Shown here piece after piece: positions 36,504 through 45,800 of a stretch of 46,555 nt of DNA. The translations under genes were made by a program, and so were the position numbers. The stretch's first letter is position 1. The number at the start of each line of letters is the position of its first letter. This DNA comes from Alphaproteobacteria bacterium. Its GTDB lineage: Bacteria > Pseudomonadota > Alphaproteobacteria > Rs-D84. Under the pieces are notes generated by a model, which was not told the DNA's origin, made no database searches, and worked only from the letters and a program-made list of their open reading frames with translations. The stretch is taken from contig JAFZUT010000025.1 of NCBI GenBank assembly GCA_017618175.1, positions 1 through 46,555 of the forward strand, given 5' to 3'.

Positions 36504-38132
36504 TTACATACCGCACGCCGCACCATCACAATCTTCGACAAATTCTTCAACCGCGACATTTGCAACCGGCACCATTTTACCGCCATTCGGGTCGGTATAT
36601 GTGACCTCTTTCACGACACGCACACGGCGGTTTTCTGCATTCGGCACACCATCAGGCGTCCAAACTTTCAAATCTTCTTCACCGGCGGAAACCGCAACGA
36701 TTTGACTTGCCGGGATACCGCGCTCAATCAACATCTTTTGAACCGCCTCAGCACGACGCCCCCCAAGGGCATAATTATAAGATTTGCTGCCCGAAGTGTC
36801 GGTATGACCAACAACCGAAATCTTGACATTCTTGTTGTTCTGGGTCACGGTGGCCAATTTTCTTATAACATCATCATATTCCGGTTTAATCTTGGCCTTG
36901 TCAAAATCGAATCGAATTTCAAAGACCTCTTCCATAACATGTTGTTTTGGTTCCAACGGAATTTGTTGCACTTTGATTATGGTAGTTTCATCATAATCGT
37001 CTTTGGTTGCCGCCGGTTTCGCCGCGGCCAATTTATCCAAACGTGCATTAATTGCCGCCAATTCCGCACGCATTGCCATCATCATATTGATGAATTCTTG
37101 GCGTGAAACCAAATCATCTGCAACGATGGTGATTTCTTCGACATCATCGGCACAATCGCACGGTTCCGGTTCGGCAACAACGGTCGGTGCGCCATTAACC
37201 GTCACGGACACAGGTTGATAATTCATAGAATCACGATTCGCGGCACAGGGACAATCCGCCTTCAAATTTGTATTTTCGCTGTCGCGCTTGCTGTTATCAT
37301 TAAATGTCTTGTCACCACCATAGATATTTTGGTTGAATACCAACGGTTGTTGACTTTCCACCGGAACCGGGTTAATAAGGTGTTCCGGCACATTAACATT
37401 GTTCACGATAATGACACCTTCGCGTGTACGATTCGCACCACGCATTGCCACCATATTTCCAGTTTCCGGATAATATTCTGGTACAGACGCCCGTTGTGCA
37501 TTAGACGACACCATCATTTCGGTCGTGGTCGTTTCCGTGGTCATACGTGACGGGTTATTCACAATTTTGCCACCGCGACAATCGCGCAACGTGGTCAAAG
37601 TGCGTTCAAAACGCGCACGACATTCGCGTGCAGTTTTATCTTGGCCGGTGGCAACCGCAGAAATCCAACAATCATATTTCGCCTGCAATTCCGCCGCCAA
37701 TTCAGGGTGTGTATCACTGGCATCGTTTCTAAATAACTCTATCATATCATTATACGCCATAGACAATTCGTATGCCGTATTATCATTCGCAATTTCCCAA
37801 TTATTCAAAGATTCTGGGAAAGGAACCTCGCCTGCGAATGCGGACACCGCCTTGTTTGCAAACAATTCACCAACATCTGGGTGACCACTGGTCCGGGCAT
37901 TATAAATCGCATAAGAACGATAATTCATTGCCAACTGATTCAAAAAGGAATCTTGGTGTGGCGCAGAATAAACATCCAACCGTTCAACATAATCAACCGT
38001 TGGTGTTGCAACATACCCATCGGAATATTCCGAATCAACCGTAGACTGTGCGCATCCCGCGACCGCAAACGCCGCCGCACACGCCAACACGCGCGTTATA
38101 ACCCATACAGAAACCCCAGATTGTATTTTCAT
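36504..38132 (-). CDS. OmpA-family lipoprotein with long N-terminal region
   Basis: A 542-residue outer-membrane lipoprotein: signal peptide with lipobox VAGC (lipidated Cys near residue 27). Residues about 45-190 form a helical domain also seen in parts of a Pal-like surface lipoprotein family (DYVERLDVYSAPHQDSFLNQLAMNYRSY). The middle is low complexity with three CxC-type pairs (DCPCAAN, EPCDCADD) and a coiled-coil (EFINMMMAMRAELAAINARLDKL). The C-terminal OmpA domain (about 400-520) has the peptidoglycan-binding pattern VVGHTDTSGSKSYNYALGGRRAEAVQ, in which the diaminopimelate-contacting Asp and Arg are kept. It should tether the outer membrane to the cell wall. The tail after the OmpA domain ends in CDGAACGM. 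Promoter and AAAGGA site upstream. Confidence 0.92.
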   Translation of the reverse strand: MKIQSGVSVWVITRVLACAAAFAVAGCAQSTVDSEYSDGYVATPTVDYVERLDVYSAPHQDSFLNQLAMNYRSYAIYNARTSGHPDVGELFANKAVSAFAGEVPFPESLNNWEIANDNTAYELSMAYNDMIELFRNDASDTHPELAAELQAKYDCWISAVATGQDKTARECRARFERTLTTLRDCRGGKIVNNPSRMTTETTTTEMMVSSNAQRASVPEYYPETGNMVAMRGANRTREGVIIVNNVNVPEHLINPVPVESQQPLVFNQNIYGGDKTFNDNSKRDSENTNLKADCPCAANRDSMNYQPVSVTVNGAPTVVAEPEPCDCADDVEEITIVADDLVSRQEFINMMMAMRAELAAINARLDKLAAAKPAATKDDYDETTIIKVQQIPLEPKQHVMEEVFEIRFDFDKAKIKPEYDDVIRKLATVTQNNKNVKISVVGHTDTSGSKSYNYALGGRRAEAVQKMLIERGIPASQIVAVSAGEEDLKVWTPDGVPNAENRRVRVVKEVTYTDPNGGKMVPVANVAVEEFVEDCDGAACGM

Positions 38133-38162
38133 AATAAAATCCTTTCTCTTACCTTTTTGTAT

Positions 38163-38191
38163 ATTATACGCATTTTGTAATTTTTAGTAAA
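38163..38191 (-). promoter_or_regulatory. Promoter of the OmpA lipoprotein gene
   Basis: Minus strand TTTACT, 17-base spacer, TATAAT; predicted start about 38156, 24 bases before the ATG. Confidence 0.65.
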
Positions 38192-38226
38192 GCAAAAAAC
38201 AATCCTTGTTTTTATTTAATTGCAAA

Positions 38227-39066
38227 TTACTTATCTAAAAATTGACTGGCCATTGTTGCCAAACCGCCGATACCGCCAATACCAGATTGTCCAACGATAC
38301 CGGACACCGCGTTCATAACGTTGCCCGTGTTGGTTGGTTGACCCATATCACTGATAGTATTTGTTATAAAACCACCAAATGTTTCAAGACGTTTCGCGGC
38401 CAATTTATTTCCCGAACAATTTGTCGCCTTTTGCAACAAAGCAACCGCTTGGGATGCCTCGGTCCGGGTATAATCTTTGTTATCGAAATCAATCATATCG
38501 AATATTGTCCACATATTCGTCATTTTCTTGCGTTTATTTTTGCCACACATACTTAACGCGCCACCATCAGAACAATATTCAACAACCGCCGCCTTGGGAA
38601 AACGCGCCCAAACCGCGCCGCGTGCATCGGCATCCGAAAAAGTATCATAACACACACCGGATGGATCAACCGTCACACCCGTACCCGCGCGTGTCACAGT
38701 ATTTTCATATGTTTCGCCCGAATCCTTGTCACATTCGCGCAACCCGCGTGTACCACCCGTCAATGGGTTTGTTGCGCCGGCAATCGCCCACTCTTTGACC
38801 AAATTGTTCACAAACGTAATTTCGCGCGATGTCGGTTCGCATTCCGCGGTCAACGCCTTTTGTTGTTGATTTAGTGCGATAACATTTCCAACCAACGTTG
38901 CCGCCGTGGGCAACAAACTTGCCCCGACATTTGTCGTTGACGTGGACGCATCACGCTTTGCCACAGAATCCGCCTTTTTTGGCACCAACACGTTCGCCGC
39001 ACCAAACGCATTGGTTGCGCAACAAAACACGACCCCAATGGCACAAAAAATGAAAAGTTTTTTCAT
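38227..39066 (-). CDS. Exported protein of unknown function
   Basis: A 279-residue protein starting MKKLFIFCAIGVVFCCATNAFG (signal peptide); the start at 39066 follows GAGAGAGTGCATAT. The mature part has seven cysteines, a hydrophobic stretch ASLLPTAATLVGNVIALNQQ, and a glycine-rich hydrophobic C-terminus (VSGIVGQSGIGGIGGLATMASQFL). No family recognised. It lies upstream of the OmpA lipoprotein gene on the same strand with a 94-base gap that contains a separate promoter. Confidence 0.82.
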   Translation of the reverse strand: MKKLFIFCAIGVVFCCATNAFGAANVLVPKKADSVAKRDASTSTTNVGASLLPTAATLVGNVIALNQQQKALTAECEPTSREITFVNNLVKEWAIAGATNPLTGGTRGLRECDKDSGETYENTVTRAGTGVTVDPSGVCYDTFSDADARGAVWARFPKAAVVEYCSDGGALSMCGKNKRKKMTNMWTIFDMIDFDNKDYTRTEASQAVALLQKATNCSGNKLAAKRLETFGGFITNTISDMGQPTNTGNVMNAVSGIVGQSGIGGIGGLATMASQFLDK

Positions 39067-39088
39067 ATATGCACTCTCTCTGGTAAAA

Positions 39089-39117
39089 ATTATATCATAA
39101 AAAAGACAAATGAACAA
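39089..39117 (-). promoter_or_regulatory. Promoter of the 38227-39066 gene
   Basis: Minus strand TTGTTC, 17-base spacer, TATAAT; leader of about 16 bases. Confidence 0.65.
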
Positions 39118-39127
39118 ACATAAAAAA

Positions 39128-39156
39128 TTGCTTTTTTAATTATATCGGGCTAACAT
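39128..39156 (+). promoter_or_regulatory. Promoter of lptCB, near leaderless
   Basis: TTGCTT, 17-base spacer, TAACAT; predicted start 39163, two bases before the lptC ATG. A TATAAT at 39156-39161 overlaps and would start inside the gene, so TAACAT is preferred. Confidence 0.45.
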
Positions 39157-39164
39157 ATAATCAT

Positions 39165-39644
39165 ATGAAGAAAGACAAACGTAATTTTATTATAATCAAC
39201 AAGCATCGCCGTTGGCAACGTCTGTGGCAATTTTTCTTTACAGGATGGGGTTTGGTAATGGTTGCGGCGTTGGTTGCGGGCGCACTTTTCACGCGGCAAT
39301 TGTTGTGGTCACCAATATCTGCAATAAATATGACGGACGTTATCAGCAATCAATTCAAAATGTCCGGCGCATCATTCCAAGGAACAGATTCCAACGGCGA
39401 ACCTTTCAAAATAACCGCTGCAACCGGTCGTCAAGAATACGATAAACCCGACATCATATTTTTGGAGCGCATTTCCGGATATACAACACAAATTCAAAAC
39501 GGAAAGAAAGTCGTTTATAATTTTTCTGCGGACGCGGGTGAATATAATCGCGTAAAAAAAAGTATCAAAATGATTGGCAAAGTTCGTATAAAATCAAATG
39601 ACGGCAACGAACTGCAAACAAAAGAATTGGTGGTAAAGATATGA
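39165..39644 (+). CDS. lptC: LPS export protein LptC
   Basis: LptC is the bitopic inner-membrane protein that passes LPS from the LptB2FG transporter to the periplasmic bridge. Residues about 28-48 form the single membrane helix (GWGLVMVAALVAGALFTRQLLW); the periplasmic part is a beta-jellyroll with SGASFQGTDSNGEPFKITAATG and NFSADAGEYNRVKKSIKMIGKVRIKSNDG, typical LptC/OstA strands. 159 residues, slightly short. The next gene, lptB, overlaps its stop by four bases. lptA, usually found between them, is missing. Confidence 0.85.
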   Translation: MKKDKRNFIIINKHRRWQRLWQFFFTGWGLVMVAALVAGALFTRQLLWSPISAINMTDVISNQFKMSGASFQGTDSNGEPFKITAATGRQEYDKPDIIFLERISGYTTQIQNGKKVVYNFSADAGEYNRVKKSIKMIGKVRIKSNDGNELQTKELVVKI

Positions 39645-40369
39645 AGCAATCTGTATTAAAAGTTGAACATTTATCAAAATCGTACGGCAACCGTATGGTT
39701 CTGCGCGACATATCAATGACCGCGCGCCAGGGTGAATCGGTCGGCCTGCTGGGGCCGAACGGCGCGGGAAAAACAACGGCGTTTTACTGCATCACGGGCC
39801 AATTACGCGCAACCGGCGGTCAAATATTCCTTGGGTCCCAAGATATAACGCACCTGCCGTTTTATCAAAGGGCGCGCCTGCATATTGGTTATTTGCCCCA
39901 GGAAAACAGTGTTTTCCGCGGCCTGACCGTGGAACAGAATATTATGGCGATATTGGAAGTTGTCGAACCCAGTTACAAAAAACGCAAACAAAAATTGGAT
40001 GCATTGTTGGAAGAATTTTCTATTGCGCACCTGCGGCGCAGTCCGGCAACCGCCCTTTCGGGTGGCGAACGCCGCCGTACCGAAATTGCACGCGCATTGG
40101 CGAACGACCCAAAATTTATTTTATTGGACGAACCGTTTGCCGGGATTGACCCAATTGCGGTGAATGAAATTCGTTGTTTGGTGTCGCAATTAAAAAATCG
40201 CGGACTGGGCGTGATTATTACCGACCATAATGTGCGTGAAACTTTGGGAATTACCGACCGCAGTTATGTTCTGCACGACGGAAAAATTTTGAAACACGGA
40301 ACCAGTGACGAAATCATCCGCGATGAAATGGTTAAAAAAGTGTACCTTGGCGAAGATTTCACAATGTAA
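39641..40369 (+). CDS. lptB: LPS export ABC transporter ATP-binding protein LptB
   Basis: ATPase of the LptB2FG complex that extracts LPS from the inner membrane. The 242 residues contain Walker A LLGPNGAGKTTAFY, Q-loop GYLPQENSVFRGLTVEQN, signature ALSGGERRRTEIARAL, Walker B FILLDEPFAGIDPIAV and switch histidine ITDHNVRETL; GPNGAGKTT plus the DPIAV and HNVRETL blocks distinguish LptB from other ABC ATPases. Overlaps lptC by four bases (ATGA). Ends at a terminator. Confidence 0.96.
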   Translation: MKQSVLKVEHLSKSYGNRMVLRDISMTARQGESVGLLGPNGAGKTTAFYCITGQLRATGGQIFLGSQDITHLPFYQRARLHIGYLPQENSVFRGLTVEQNIMAILEVVEPSYKKRKQKLDALLEEFSIAHLRRSPATALSGGERRRTEIARALANDPKFILLDEPFAGIDPIAVNEIRCLVSQLKNRGLGVIITDHNVRETLGITDRSYVLHDGKILKHGTSDEIIRDEMVKKVYLGEDFTM

Positions 40370-40372
40370 AAC

Positions 40373-40396
40373 AACCGCCCGATTGGGCGGTTTTTT
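40373..40396. terminator. Bidirectional terminator after lptB
   Basis: AACCGCCC-gatt-GGGCGGTTTTTT between lptB and the convergent exported-protein gene. Confidence 0.88.
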
Positions 40397-40967
40397 AATT
40401 TGCGATACTCCACAGTAAACAATTTTCGTCCGTTTCTTCGGCGTTGTCCAGATAGCGCGTACAGGTCATTTTGTTTTGTTTTTCTGTCATTGCCGCCATA
40501 GTTGGAATATATAGGGATGCATCAAGAGAAGAAAGCATGTCATCCGCAGAATTTACCGTTACCACATGGTTAAACGTGGTTTGATTATCACTAGAAAATA
40601 CCGGAATCCAGTGAACCCCAGCAGATGCAAGAGGGGACTGTCCTAACGTAGTACTGGTAAGATAAGTAAGCGCTTTAGTTAACATATCCATTGTTGGTAA
40701 ATAATCTTTATAATATGCATAATTTGAATTTGCAGTTTGTGTCAAATAACGGGTATAGGTGGAATTATATAATCCCCGTTCGCCAACTGTGCCGGCATCA
40801 CTGGTATATGCAACAACACTGCCCGTATTAACGGTTCCTGCGGGAATTTTGGTTTGGAAATTTGTATCAACATAACTTTGTGTTGGAATGGTTGACGTTG
40901 TTGTTTCTGCAAATGCATTTAATGTTAAAACAGATACGATTGCACCGAATAATAAAGTTTTGTTCAT
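40395..40967 (-). CDS. Small exported protein, YVDT/ENCLLW family (member 3)
   Basis: A 190-residue protein with signal peptide MNKTLLFGAIVSVLTLNAFA, then IPTQSYVDTNFQTKIPAG, VAYTSDAGTVGERG, YKDYLPTM, VNSADDMLSSLDAS and the C-terminus MTCTRYLDNAEETDENCLLW. It is the closest relative of member 1 (14075-14677): 41 consecutive bases encoding MAAMTEKQNKM are identical while the middle differs in sequence and length. The start at 40967 follows AAAGGGGAAAAT; an upstream in-frame reading would translate the repeat element, but the same reading is out of frame at copy A, so it is rejected. One repeat element (41000-41110) ends about 33 bases upstream, with TGTTACACTATAAT at its edge as a likely promoter. 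Function unknown. Confidence 0.88.
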   Translation of the reverse strand: MNKTLLFGAIVSVLTLNAFAETTTSTIPTQSYVDTNFQTKIPAGTVNTGSVVAYTSDAGTVGERGLYNSTYTRYLTQTANSNYAYYKDYLPTMDMLTKALTYLTSTTLGQSPLASAGVHWIPVFSSDNQTTFNHVVTVNSADDMLSSLDASLYIPTMAAMTEKQNKMTCTRYLDNAEETDENCLLWSIAN

Positions 40968-40999
40968 ATTTTCCCCTTTATTCCTCGCATTATAGTGTA

Positions 41000-41110
41000 A
41001 CAAAAAGGTACCTTTTTTTGACCACCCTGTGAGATTTTGTAAGTCATTGATTTTACTGAATCGCACTTTCTAAAAAAAGTGGTGGACAAAAAGGTACCTT
41101 TTTGTGACCA
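41000..41110 (-). repeat. Repeat element copy B (inverted)
   Basis: Complete single unit in minus orientation, bounded by two palindromes with core CAAAAAGGTACCTTTTTG. The interior (CCACTTTTTTTAGAAAGTGC, then GATTCAGTAAAATCAATGAC) is base-for-base the same as the second unit of copy A. It points toward the exported-protein gene at 40395-40967. Confidence 0.9.
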
Positions 41111-41120
41111 GTTCGCACAC

Positions 41121-41149
41121 AAAAACCGGCGGTTTCCCGCCGGTTTTTA
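41121..41149 (-). terminator. Terminator of carD
   Basis: AAAAACCGGCGG-ttt-CCCGCCGGTTTTT, 15 bases past the carD stop on the minus strand, just before repeat copy B. Confidence 0.85.
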
Positions 41150-41163
41150 CTAATCACTAACCA

Positions 41164-41733
41164 CTAATCACTATTCTCGGAATAATCTTCTTCCTCTTCT
41201 TCATCCTCTTCAACCGCATTCAGGTCGATTTCCTTTGGAATACCCAAAATGTCTTCTATCTTTTCAGACGCCGCATCCACATCCATTTTATGCAGAACGG
41301 CGAATTCCTGGGCCATACGTTCCAACGCGCGCATATATAAGCGCCGTGCAGAAAATGGCATAGTATCGGTTGGATTGCGCCGTTGCAGGTCGCGTACAAC
41401 CTCGGCCAACCGCATTGGGTCACCCGAATTGATATTTTCTTCGTATTGTGCCGCACGCCGCGCCCAAATCATACGTTTGGCGCCGGCCTTGCCTTTGGCC
41501 GATGCGATTGCTTCATCCATTTTTTTCGCACTGGTCAACGGGCGCAGACCAGAAATTTCCGCGCGTTCCAATGGCACCCGCAATGTCATACGGCTTTTTT
41601 CAAAATCAATAACCAACATTTTAATTTTTTGGTCACCAATCACCTGGTCTTCGGTGCGCACCAATTTACCCACGCCTTGGGTGGGATACACAACATATTG
41701 ACCAGTCTTGAAATCTAATTTTTTACTTGGCAT
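41164..41733 (-). CDS. carD: CarD/CdnL-family RNA polymerase-binding regulator
   Basis: CarD-type proteins bind the RNA polymerase beta subunit and stabilise open promoter complexes, often at rRNA promoters. The N-terminal RNA-polymerase-interacting Tudor-like domain is FKTGQYVVYPTQGVGKLVR...MLVIDFEKSRMTLRVPLERA; the helical C-terminal domain contains RMIWARRAAQYEENINSGDPMRLAEVVRDL, and an acidic tail (EEDEEEEEDYSE) is added. Start at 41733 (MPSKKLDF, 189 residues) preferred; ATG at 41754 adding MAKKENT is also preceded by GAGAGA. Alphaproteobacteria usually carry one such gene. Confidence 0.93.
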   Translation of the reverse strand: MPSKKLDFKTGQYVVYPTQGVGKLVRTEDQVIGDQKIKMLVIDFEKSRMTLRVPLERAEISGLRPLTSAKKMDEAIASAKGKAGAKRMIWARRAAQYEENINSGDPMRLAEVVRDLQRRNPTDTMPFSARRLYMRALERMAQEFAVLHKMDVDAASEKIEDILGIPKEIDLNAVEEDEEEEEDYSENSD

Positions 41734-41814
41734 AGTGTTCTCTTTCTTTGCCATTCTCTCTGCCCTTTACGCGGATTATAACACAAAAATATTGAAAAAA
41801 CAAATTTAATAGAC

Positions 41815-41840
41815 AAAAAAATGCCCCCGTCCGGGGGCAT
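41815..41840 (-). terminator. Terminator of the Cys-rich 41847 gene
   Basis: Minus strand ATGCCCCC-ggac-GGGGGCAT followed by TTTTTTTG. Confidence 0.85.
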
Positions 41841-41846
41841 ACAAAA

Positions 41847-42377
41847 TTACTTTTTAAGTGTTCGCCGCATTGTGCCCGTTCTGCGCACCGCAGAACCGTG
41901 ACCGATATTTGCACTGGGGCTGGCCACGGCACAAATCCACTCGCCATTTTTCAAAATCGCGTTTTCGCCCACGCCGCACTTTGGCTTTTCCAATTTCCAT
42001 GTAAAACATCCGCCTTTTTGTTCAGACCCGTATGTCGCGCTATCGTTACCACCGCGGGTATATGCACCATATTCCGGATTCCATACACCACGAACAATGC
42101 CCGTACACCATTTCCGGTCACCAAAGCATTCAATACACTTGCCCGATGCATCGCACAATTCATTCGGCGCGGCCGTTGCAACATATCCATTATTTGCCCG
42201 GTCACCGGACCCCATTGCTTTGCCGGTTTCCAAATCAACACACCATAATTTTTGACATTCTTGGGTTACCATACCATCAATTTTTGCATGTGAATTCAAC
42301 ACATATCCCGGTCCACAATCGCCCGCGAACGCCGGCCCACACATACAAACCATCGCAAAAACTAAGATTTTCTTCAT
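41847..42377 (-). CDS. Cys-rich exported protein
   Basis: Function unknown; 176 residues with signal peptide MKKILVFAMVCMCGPAFA. Mature part has a dozen cysteines in short motifs (DCGPGYVLN, CQKLWCVDLETG, CDASGKCIECFGDRKWC, GGCFTWKLEKPKCGVGENAILKNGEWIC) and a basic C-terminus RRTGTMRRTLKK. The GYVLN / NGEWICA elements resemble the C-terminal Cys region of the 538-3213 protein (KGYILN, WGACLCW), suggesting a shared module. Ribosome-binding site AAGGGGG. It lies 63 bases after the BamE-like gene on the same strand and may be read through from it. Confidence 0.82.
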   Translation of the reverse strand: MKKILVFAMVCMCGPAFAGDCGPGYVLNSHAKIDGMVTQECQKLWCVDLETGKAMGSGDRANNGYVATAAPNELCDASGKCIECFGDRKWCTGIVRGVWNPEYGAYTRGGNDSATYGSEQKGGCFTWKLEKPKCGVGENAILKNGEWICAVASPSANIGHGSAVRRTGTMRRTLKK

Positions 42378-42440
42378 TGTGCCCCCTTACCTGCTTATGT
42401 GCATTCTAACACATAACAACCGGTTTTTACAAGCGACTTT

Positions 42441-42872
42441 TTATTGTCCCAATCCCGCCGGGCTGAATCGACCGATATTATTGAACAATTCCTGCATCGC
42501 GTTCAGTTCGATTGCCGCCGGAATTTCGGTTTCATCATCGTCAATGTCTATATCCGGCAGATCATCATCGTGCAGAATCTGTGTCCGCGTCACGCGCGCC
42601 CCGTCAACCCACGCCAACAATACGGTTTTATTATCATACGTCAACGGGAACGGCCCGTGATAGTTTTCATCTTCACCAAAATAAATCCATACTTGGTCAC
42701 CATATATGGTTTTAACCTGGGGCGAACCAATCAGGTCTTCCAATTGTCGGGTTGTTTTAATGGTTGCGACCTTGGTTTCCAAATCATCGGGGAAAACATA
42801 CCCACGATGTTTTGTTTGAAAAGTACACGCCGCCATAACCACACAGCATAAAATCAAAATTATCTTTTTCAT
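42441..42872 (-). CDS. BamE/SmpA-like outer-membrane lipoprotein
   Basis: A 143-residue lipoprotein: MKKIILILCCVVMAAC ends in a lipobox with Cys16. The mature part GYVFPDDLETKVATIKTTRQLEDLIGSPQVKTIYGDQVWIYF matches the BamE fold (helix-turn-helix then beta strands, with the GSP and W-IYF elements); an acidic tail DDDLPDIDIDDDETE follows. BamE helps the BamA machine insert barrels such as the autotransporter encoded in this window. Its ATG is one base after the nifJ stop, an odd coupling of an envelope gene to a metabolic one. Confidence 0.85.
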   Translation of the reverse strand: MKKIILILCCVVMAACTFQTKHRGYVFPDDLETKVATIKTTRQLEDLIGSPQVKTIYGDQVWIYFGEDENYHGPFPLTYDNKTVLLAWVDGARVTRTQILHDDDLPDIDIDDDETEIPAAIELNAMQELFNNIGRFSPAGLGQ

Positions 42873-42873
42873 T

Positions 42874-45800
42874 TTACCCTTCCCCATTTTCTTTTGTTGC
42901 ACGCATCATCGCAAAGTGTGCGATATATTTCTTTAACTGAGTTTTATATTGATTGTTTTCTTTGGCATATTCAACCAATTTATCAAAGTTTGGATTTGCC
43001 GCACGCGCCGCACCAAAACGCGTTTCGGTTTTCAAGAAATCTTCCAATGGTGATAAATCATCAACATTTGAATCCATCATCAATGGGTTATGGCCTTCGA
43101 CAATCAATCGTGGGTCAAACCGATACAGTGGCCATGCCCCCGTATTTACCATCTGCATTTGATGTTCTGGTCCGTTTTGCAATGCAAACCCATGCGCGAT
43201 ACATGGTGCATACGCCAATATAATTGATGGCCCGTTGAACGAAGCCGCCTCGCGAAAAGCACGCGATGCCTGAACCGGGTTTGCGCCGATTGCAATTTGC
43301 GCGACATATGCACCCGACATCATCGCAATCATACCCAAATCTTTCTTGGCGTGATTTTTTCCACCAATTGCAAACTTCATACTGGCCCCGAACGGCGTTG
43401 CCTTGGACTGTTGCCCGCCGGTGTTCGAATAACCTTCGGTATCCAAAACCAAGATGTTCACATTTTCACCACTGTGCAGAACATGGTCCAAACCGCCGTA
43501 ACCAATATCGTACGCCCAACCGTCACCACCAACAATCCACACAGATTTATTCACTATATCACCCAACATACTTTCCGCCAAACGCGCATCGGGCGAATCG
43601 ATTTTTGCCAATTTCTTTGCCAAATCGTCTTTGATTTTTCGTTGGGCATCTATATCGGTTTCGTTAAATATATCCTCGACATTTTTAATACCCAATTCGA
43701 ACAACAAACCCTTTAACATTTCACGCCGCCCGTTCAATGCGACACGCATACCCAAACCATATTCCGCATTATCTTCGAACAGCGAATTCGACCATGCCGG
43801 CCCGCGTCCATTCGCGTCCGTTGTCCACGGCGTTGTCGGCAAATTCGCCCCATAAATCGAAGAACACCCCGTTGCATTTGCCACAACCATATGATCCCCA
43901 AACAAATGCGCCATCATTTTAATATATGGTGTTTCACCACATCCCGCACACGCACCCGGAAATTCGAAATAATGTGGCAACAATTCAATATGCTTTGGTA
44001 AATTCAGGTTTAATTTTTCGCGCGGGAAATCGGGTAATTTCACGGTTTCGTCAAATCGTTTTTGTTCGTCTGCATCCGCATCGGTCATAGACAACGCACC
44101 AACCGGACAATTTTTCACACACAGCCCACACCCCGTACAATCCGCCGGCGAAATAGCAATTGTGAAATACATATCCGGACCCAATTCTGGGGTTTTCATT
44201 GGCACGACTATTATGCCCTGCTTCTTGGCTTTAGCAGCTTCCGCTTTGGTCAACGCCTTTATACGAATCGCCGCGTGCGGGCACAGCATTGAACATTTTC
44301 CGCACTGGATACATTTTTCCAAATCGCACTTTGCCACACGCGTTGAAATCGCACGTTTTTCGTATCTGGATGTTCCAACCGGATACTGACCCGCACCAAA
44401 TTCGCCCCCAACACGGAATCGCGACACCGGCAAATCGTCACCGCGTCCGGCCGCCATTTCACCCAGGGTTCCGGCAATACTGTTCGGGGCATCTGCGGTC
44501 ATTGCAGGCACAAAGTCCGGTGCAAAATTCGACACAGACGAAGGCAAATCAAAATGCCGCAAATAATCGGCCGCCCGGTCCACCGCCGCCCAGTTTGCCG
44601 CAACAACATCCATACCCTTCTTTTTATAAGTTTTTTCAATCGCCGCCTTGGCGGATTCTGCAGCCGTCTTGGGATCAATTACCCGTGTCAAATTAAAGAA
44701 GTTCAACATAATAAACGTATTGATTCGGTTGCCCAAACCCAATTCTGCGGCCGCGCTGTTCGCGTCCAAGAAATACACGTTTGCCCGCATCCGCATAAGG
44801 TGTTCTTGCACCCCCCGCGGCAAGTTCGCAAATGCCACATCCGGTGCCATCGGGGTATTTATCATAACCGTTCCACCGGCACGCAGCCCCCGAAACACAT
44901 CAAACCTTTGTGCAATCATAAAGTTCAAAACACTTATAAAGTCCGCAACTTCGACCAAATATTGACTTTTTATTGGTTTATCCGCAAACCGAATATGCGA
45001 TGCGGTCAATCCCCCAGATTTTTTCGAATCATACACCGCATAAGATTGCGGATACAGGTCCGAATTTTCCCCAACAATTTTCACAATATTTTTAACGGCG
45101 CCAACGGTCCCATCACTGCCGATACCATACAGAATCGCGGTTTTGAAATTCGGGTCTTCGATTGAAAACGCCGGGTCGGTTTTAAGCGACAGATTCGTTA
45201 AATCGTCTTCAATGCCGACCGTAAAATTATGATGCAATTTTTTGCGCTTCATATTTTCGAATATTGCGGCCACATCGCGCGGTTTGAATTCTTTGGACCC
45301 CAAACCATATCGCCCGCCAAATACCGCCGCCCGGTCACCAACCACAGACTTCACATCCATATACAACGGTTCACCAATCGCCCCAGATTCTTTTGTTCTA
45401 TCCAAAACGGCAATTTGTTTTACGGTTTTCGGCAAAGCGCGCAAAAACGCATCAACCGGGAATGGCCGATACAAATGAATCTTGACCAAACCGAATCCGG
45501 CCGGCAAATGCTCAATTGTTTCTTCAATTGTTTCGCAAGCCGAGCCCATCGCAACGATAATATTTTCGGCCCGCCGGTCACCAAAGTATTCAACCAAACC
45601 GTATTTGCGACCCGTAAGACTTGCAAATTCATCCATACATTCGGCAACAATCGCCGGCACCGCATTGTACAGTTCATTTGCGGCCTCGCGTCCCTGGAAA
45701 TACACATCGGGGTTTTGGGCCGTGCCGCGAATCTTTGGGTTATCGGGATTCATACCCGCCGCGTGATATCTTGCAACCAAATCTTCAGGAATCATTTTAC

